From Fictibacillus sp. b24 (GTDB lineage: Bacteria > Bacillota > Bacilli > Bacillales > Fictibacillaceae), in the NCBI RefSeq assembly GCF_030348825.1, contig NZ_JAUCES010000005.1:434001-498000 (forward strand): a stretch of DNA of 64,000 bases. Reading direction: 5' to 3'. The notes below the pieces were generated by a model. The model searched no databases and was not told where the DNA came from. It saw only the letters and a program-made list of their open reading frames with translations. Numbering within the stretch: the first letter of the stretch is position 1; every line of letters starts with the position of its first letter. Position numbers and translations under genes: made by a program. Below are positions 59,889 through 64,000 of this stretch, in pieces.

Positions 59889-61139
59889 ATGAAGAAGCCA
59901 TTAGATAAAGTGACAGATGCATATTTTAATGAACTAGGAGATTCATTTGGGGAAAGAATTAGGAATCGAATCCATTGGATCTGTGAACATGCAAAAGGAG
60001 AGCAGATTCTAGATGTTGGATGCTCTCAGGGCATTACTTCCATTATCTTAGGACGTGAAGGAAAGCGTGTCCTTGGAATGGATTTGCTTCAAGAATCAAT
60101 TGATTATGCAAACAATATGTTGAAAGATGAGGAAGAAATCACTAAAAAGTATGTTCAGTTTGTTTCAGCAAATTTTATGGATTATGACTTCAGTGATAAG
60201 AAATTTGATTGTATCATCATGGGAGAAGTTCTTGAGCATATTACAGATCCTCAACGTTTTGTTAAAAAGGCTTCACAGCTATTAAGTGAAAACGGAAAAA
60301 TCATCATTACGGTACCATTTGGAATAAATGACTACTTCGATCACAAAAAAACATATTATCTTTTAGATCTTTTCAGGTTATTAGATAAGGGTATTGAGAT
60401 TGAAGAAATTAATTTTCTCGGTAAATGGGTTGGTCTCGTACTTAGTAATACATTAGAACAAGGTATTAAAATTGATGAAGTTTTACTTCATAGACTTGAA
60501 GATGCTTTCTATTCGATGGAAAGACAATATGTTAAAGATATAGCTTCAAAGAACAATTCTATAAAAAAGCTTAAAGAAAAACATAACGAAGAAACAAAGA
60601 ATTTTAAAGCGAAAATCAGTCAAAAAGACCGATCGATTGCCGATTATGAGAAACAAATCTATGAATTGAATGAAAAAGTTTCAATGTTAAATGATCAATT
60701 GATTGAATCAGGGCTGGAACGAAAAAACAGTGAAACACTTTCTAAGGCAATTATTGATCAAAAAGATGAAGTTATTTCTGAACAAGATATACAAATTTCA
60801 AAGTTAAAAGCAGAAGTTAATTCTTTTAAGAAAAAGTTAGAATCCTATGTAACCCCTAAAGTACAACCCGATACAGAAAAAGAAATGAAAAAACTTAGAA
60901 AACTCTTTGAAGAAACTAAACTTGATGTAATTAAAGTAAGAAAAGAAAAGGTTAGCATTCAAGAGAAATTACTAAATTCCTACAACAAAGAAGAAAAGTT
61001 ACTTAACACTTATAAAAAACTGTTAAAAACAAATAAACAATTAGAAAAAAGATACAGTGCATTACGTTCATCCAAATTAGGGAAATTTACAGTATCATAT
61101 TGGCAATGGCGACGTAAAAAGAAACTTGGAGGAAAGTAA
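59889..61139 (+). CDS. SAM methyltransferase with long coiled-coil tail
   Basis: 416 residues. Class I methyltransferase (about 1-190): QILDVGCSQGITSIILGREG (motif I), VLGMDLLQESIDYA, FDCIIMGEVLEHITDPQRFVKKA, IIITVPFG. From 200 on almost uninterrupted Lys/Glu coiled coil, ending in a basic YWQWRRKKK. This WbdD-like design (methyl cap plus molecular-ruler coil) suggests capping or length control of the glycan; inference. RBS TTGGAGGC. Confidence 0.8.
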   Translation: MKKPLDKVTDAYFNELGDSFGERIRNRIHWICEHAKGEQILDVGCSQGITSIILGREGKRVLGMDLLQESIDYANNMLKDEEEITKKYVQFVSANFMDYDFSDKKFDCIIMGEVLEHITDPQRFVKKASQLLSENGKIIITVPFGINDYFDHKKTYYLLDLFRLLDKGIEIEEINFLGKWVGLVLSNTLEQGIKIDEVLLHRLEDAFYSMERQYVKDIASKNNSIKKLKEKHNEETKNFKAKISQKDRSIADYEKQIYELNEKVSMLNDQLIESGLERKNSETLSKAIIDQKDEVISEQDIQISKLKAEVNSFKKKLESYVTPKVQPDTEKEMKKLRKLFEETKLDVIKVRKEKVSIQEKLLNSYNKEEKLLNTYKKLLKTNKQLEKRYSALRSSKLGKFTVSYWQWRRKKKLGGK

Positions 61140-61140
61140 T

Positions 61141-63900
61141 TTGGACTTAAATTCGATAGAGCAAAGATTACAGACACTAAAAAAGATACAAGACAGCTTG
61201 AATGATGATATAGCTTTAGAGAATAAACAAATTGAAAAAGATAAAGAAGTATTAAGAAAGATCAAAAAAGGGATTTCCGTAAACAAACTAGACCTAACAC
61301 CGGTAATAAAAGAAACGGTTGTTAAGAAAAAGATAACTGCAAAACATAGTGATACCAATGAAGTTTTAGATGGTGAAGAACGCTTGGAATATTTAAAATA
61401 CCGAGATCAACATGCTGACAGACAGTTCTTTAAGAAAGTAAAAGGCATGCTTGACCAAATACCAGAAAGCAATGGGAGTAAATACTATCCTAAATCCAAC
61501 GTAAATATCGGCATTATCGCAGATGAGTTTTTGTTTAATTCTTTTGATGGGACAGCTAACTTTACCTATATTACAAGAGAGAACTATAAGCAACATGGGG
61601 ACAAGCTAGATGTCTTTCTAATCGTTTCTGCTTGGAAAGGTTTGAATATGGAATGGAAGGGCCTAGGCAACCCGAAAATCCGTAAGCATAGAGAAGATCT
61701 ATTCAAAATTGTTGATTTTTACCGTGAAAAAGATATTAAAATTGTCTTTTATTCTAAGGAAGATCCAGTTAACTATGATGTGTTTAAAGAGCTGCCAACA
61801 AAATGTGATTATATTTTCACTACAGCAGCAGAAAAAGTAGATGACTATAAAAAACATTGTAAAAATGACAAGGTTGAAGTTTTAAGTTTTGGTGTTAATC
61901 CTTTGTATCATAACCCTGTTGGGATGAAGAAGTTTCAAAAGAGAAAAGAGGTACTCTTTGCAGGTTCATGGTATAACAAATACCCTCATAGACATGTAGA
62001 TACTAGAATTTTATTTGATGGTGTCATTGAATCTGGCCTTGATTTAAAGATTATTGACCGTAATTTTGATTTGAAACTGGCACAATACTTTTTCCCTAAA
62101 GAGTATGCAAAATATACTTCACCTGCTGTTGAACATGCATACTTGCAAAAGCTCCACAAACTCTATGACTGGGGAATTAACCTTAACACCGTTAAAGACA
62201 GTTCCACTATGTTTGCCAATCGGGTTTATGAGCTTCAAGCACTTGGTAATATCTTAATTTCAAATTATAGCAAGGCTGTAAACGATATATTTCCGAATGT
62301 ATTCATGGTTCATGATAAAAACGAAGTAAAAGAGATTATTAACGGTTTTTCTGATGAAGAAGTTTACAAACATCAGATATATGGAGTAAGAAGAGTGATG
62401 TCTCGTGAAACAACACATCACCGTTTAGAACAGCTACTAAAAGCAATTGGAACTCCTTTTGAACAAGTTAAAAGAAAAGTTGCGGTTGTTGTTAAAGAGA
62501 CTAACGATAAGATTCAGAAAATGTTTGATGCTCAAACATATTCAGATAAAGAATTGGTTTTAGAGAGCAGTCTAAATGAAGAAGGTAAAAAACAATTCGA
62601 TATGATCGCATTCTTTGATGAGGATAAGGAATATGGTGAGTTTTACTTAGAAGACATGATTAATGGCTTTAAGTACACGAATTCCGATTATATTACAAAA
62701 GAAGCTTATTATAATGGTGACGAGCTGCAAACAGGCATAGAGCATGATTATGTTACAACAATGCAGGATAAATACAGAACTGTATTCTGGAGTGAATCAT
62801 TCTCAGTTGATGAACTTAAGAAGCTGAAAGGTTCTGTAGACTTAGCAAATGGATACAGTATTGACCACTTTGAATTTAATAACAAGAGAAAAACAGTTAA
62901 GAAGGAAACGATTGATTATAAATTATCCGTTATTGTTCCTACTTATAATAATGGTGAGCATCTTTTAAACAAATGTTTTAACAGCTTAAAACGCAGCTCG
63001 CTTTTCAATGACATGGAGATTATCATAGTTGATGACGGATCATCAGATGAAATAACCCTGAAGATTATTAATCATATTGCAACTGAAAATCCAAATGTGA
63101 AAACATACTTTTATGAAAAAGGTGGCAGCGGAAGTGCTTCACGACCTCGTAATAAAGGGTTTGAACTTACAACGGCACCTTACGTAACGTATTTAGATCC
63201 AGATAATGAAGCTATCAATGACGGTTATTACAGAATGTATGAAGAAATACAGGGTACAGATTATGACTTCATCGTAGGAAATATGGTGAGGGTTGCAGAT
63301 AATAACATGCACTTCAACTATTTCAAAACTGTGATTCAATACAACAATAAACAAGATGTTTTAGAAGGAAACATGAAGGAATATTTGGCTAAGACTCAAT
63401 TCAAAGCCATGAGTATTCAAGCTTTAATCTTAAAACGAGAATTAATTGCTGACCATTCCTTACAAATGGTAGAGGGTGCAGTTGGACAAGATACTCTGTT
63501 CTTCCAGGAGTTGTTGCTTCATTCTGAGAAAGTAAAGGCAATTGATCTTGATATACATGTCTATTATGCAGCTGTATCAGGTTCTGCCGTAAACAGCATA
63601 TCTAAAAGGTTTTTTGAAAAGTACTTAATCCTAGAGAAAGCTAGATACAAAGCATATAAAGAGTATGGGATTTTAGAGGATTACTTGGATAAACGTTTTG
63701 AATACTACTTTAAGAATTGGTACCTAGAAAAGTTAAAGAAAGTACAAAAAGATGACGTTTTAGAATCTGTTAGGTTACTGTTTGAAATCTTTAACATATA
63801 TAAGTCAAAGGCTGTATTAGCGGAACCGGAAATTGTTAGGTTTAGTGAGTTAGTGAAGAATAAGGATTACGAAACAACTATTAAGGAATTTGTAAGATAA
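61141..63900 (+). CDS. Two-domain glycosyltransferase: CgeB-like GT-B plus GT2
   Basis: 919 residues. Coiled-coil N-terminus (1-50); CgeB/spore-maturation-type GT-B domain (about 120-430: VLFAGSWYNKYPHRHVDT, YDWGINLNTVKDSSTMFANRVYELQALGN); helical spacer; GT2 domain from about 600: LSVIVPTYNNGEHLLNKCFNSL, IIIVDDGSSDE, GSASRPRNKGFELTTAPYVTYLDPDNE (DxD-like DPD), then an acceptor domain. TTG 61141 lies eight bases after GGAGG. Probably adds two different sugars or builds a repeating glycan (teichoic-like or glycoprotein). Confidence 0.82.
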   Translation: MDLNSIEQRLQTLKKIQDSLNDDIALENKQIEKDKEVLRKIKKGISVNKLDLTPVIKETVVKKKITAKHSDTNEVLDGEERLEYLKYRDQHADRQFFKKVKGMLDQIPESNGSKYYPKSNVNIGIIADEFLFNSFDGTANFTYITRENYKQHGDKLDVFLIVSAWKGLNMEWKGLGNPKIRKHREDLFKIVDFYREKDIKIVFYSKEDPVNYDVFKELPTKCDYIFTTAAEKVDDYKKHCKNDKVEVLSFGVNPLYHNPVGMKKFQKRKEVLFAGSWYNKYPHRHVDTRILFDGVIESGLDLKIIDRNFDLKLAQYFFPKEYAKYTSPAVEHAYLQKLHKLYDWGINLNTVKDSSTMFANRVYELQALGNILISNYSKAVNDIFPNVFMVHDKNEVKEIINGFSDEEVYKHQIYGVRRVMSRETTHHRLEQLLKAIGTPFEQVKRKVAVVVKETNDKIQKMFDAQTYSDKELVLESSLNEEGKKQFDMIAFFDEDKEYGEFYLEDMINGFKYTNSDYITKEAYYNGDELQTGIEHDYVTTMQDKYRTVFWSESFSVDELKKLKGSVDLANGYSIDHFEFNNKRKTVKKETIDYKLSVIVPTYNNGEHLLNKCFNSLKRSSLFNDMEIIIVDDGSSDEITLKIINHIATENPNVKTYFYEKGGSGSASRPRNKGFELTTAPYVTYLDPDNEAINDGYYRMYEEIQGTDYDFIVGNMVRVADNNMHFNYFKTVIQYNNKQDVLEGNMKEYLAKTQFKAMSIQALILKRELIADHSLQMVEGAVGQDTLFFQELLLHSEKVKAIDLDIHVYYAAVSGSAVNSISKRFFEKYLILEKARYKAYKEYGILEDYLDKRFEYYFKNWYLEKLKKVQKDDVLESVRLLFEIFNIYKSKAVLAEPEIVRFSELVKNKDYETTIKEFVR

Positions 63901-63905
63901 GCAGA

Positions 63906-63939
63906 TGAGGATATAAGTTTAACTTATATCCTCTTTTAA
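63906..63939 (+). terminator. Terminator
   Basis: GAGGATATAAG / CTTATATCCTC stem then TTTTAA. Confidence 0.85.
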
Positions 63940-63961
63940 AAACTATAGAGGTGAGTATCTT

Positions 63962-64000
63962 ATGATTATTAAGGACAAGGTTTTTAATGGTGAAGTAAAA
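63962..64000 (+). CDS. Start of a further gene, cut by the window end
   Basis: ATG with AGAGGTGAG ten bases upstream; only MIIKDKVFNGEVK is visible. Probably another glycan-cluster gene, but nothing can be said of its function. Confidence 0.6.
   Translation, partial: MIIKDKVFNGEVK

Noticed and set aside
1-64000. CRISPR arrays, tRNA and rRNA genes, prophage modules
   Set aside because: No regularly spaced repeats with unique spacers, no tRNA cloverleaf and no phage structural or integrase genes were seen on either strand.

Overview
The window is chromosomal DNA of an endospore-forming Firmicute of the family Bacillaceae (Fictibacillus / Bacillus sensu lato type). The evidence is moderate-to-low GC, strong AGGAGG ribosome sites with frequent TTG and GTG starts, sigma-A promoters, a CotF-type spore coat protein, yojN/yojO, yuiH, DUF1659/DUF2922, a YkvS-like DUF2187 protein, SinI/SinR homologues, and S-box and c-di-GMP riboswitches. 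The species assignment is inference.

Left part (1-24.7 kb): mostly ordinary housekeeping and accessory genes. A RAYT-type transposase runs off the left edge. It is followed by a coat protein, yhdT-panF, a YdcF protein, a PadR/HAAS pair behind three operator palindromes, the yojN-yojO MoxR/VWA pair, a yuiH molybdoenzyme downstream of a SAM riboswitch, a secreted subtilase, an AhpD/CMD-like gene with an in-frame TGA at its second redox cysteine position (candidate selenoprotein), a stress-type YtxH protein, a DnaA-box cluster, a sigma-70 family factor, a three-gene ABC exporter and an NlpC/P60 hydrolase. Two dispersed repeat families lie between the genes: short palindromes built on GGGGTCTGACCCC, and GC-rich elements of about 150 bp.

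Middle part (25-34.6 kb): signalling and envelope genes. It holds a V4R-like/STAS protein, a sinI-sinR operon whose leader is a c-di-GMP-I riboswitch, a nitronate monooxygenase, three zinc-ribbon membrane proteins, and a second divergent sinI with a decayed riboswitch-like leader.

Right part (34.9-64 kb): a surface-structure island. First comes an exopolysaccharide operon series (glycosyltransferases, ManC, two beta-helix proteins, Wzz-like and degenerate tyrosine-kinase-like proteins, Wzx, Wzy, a priming phosphotransferase and a SinR-like regulator). Next is a complete Gram-positive Tad/Flp pilus operon with a DUF192 gene, then a DUF4190 gene, a lipoprotein gene with a premature TGA, and a second glycan cluster ending in a 919-residue two-domain glycosyltransferase.

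Sixteen-base dyads of the form GTTCTTTATTTAGAAC, matching the SinR box GTTCTYT, sit in front of the first glycosyltransferase, the Wzz gene, the priming transferase, the flp pilin, the DUF192 gene and the DUF4190 gene. This suggests one SinI/SinR circuit, with c-di-GMP sensing built into sinI expression, switching matrix polysaccharide and Tad pili together. That circuit and the candidate selenoprotein are the two most interesting items.
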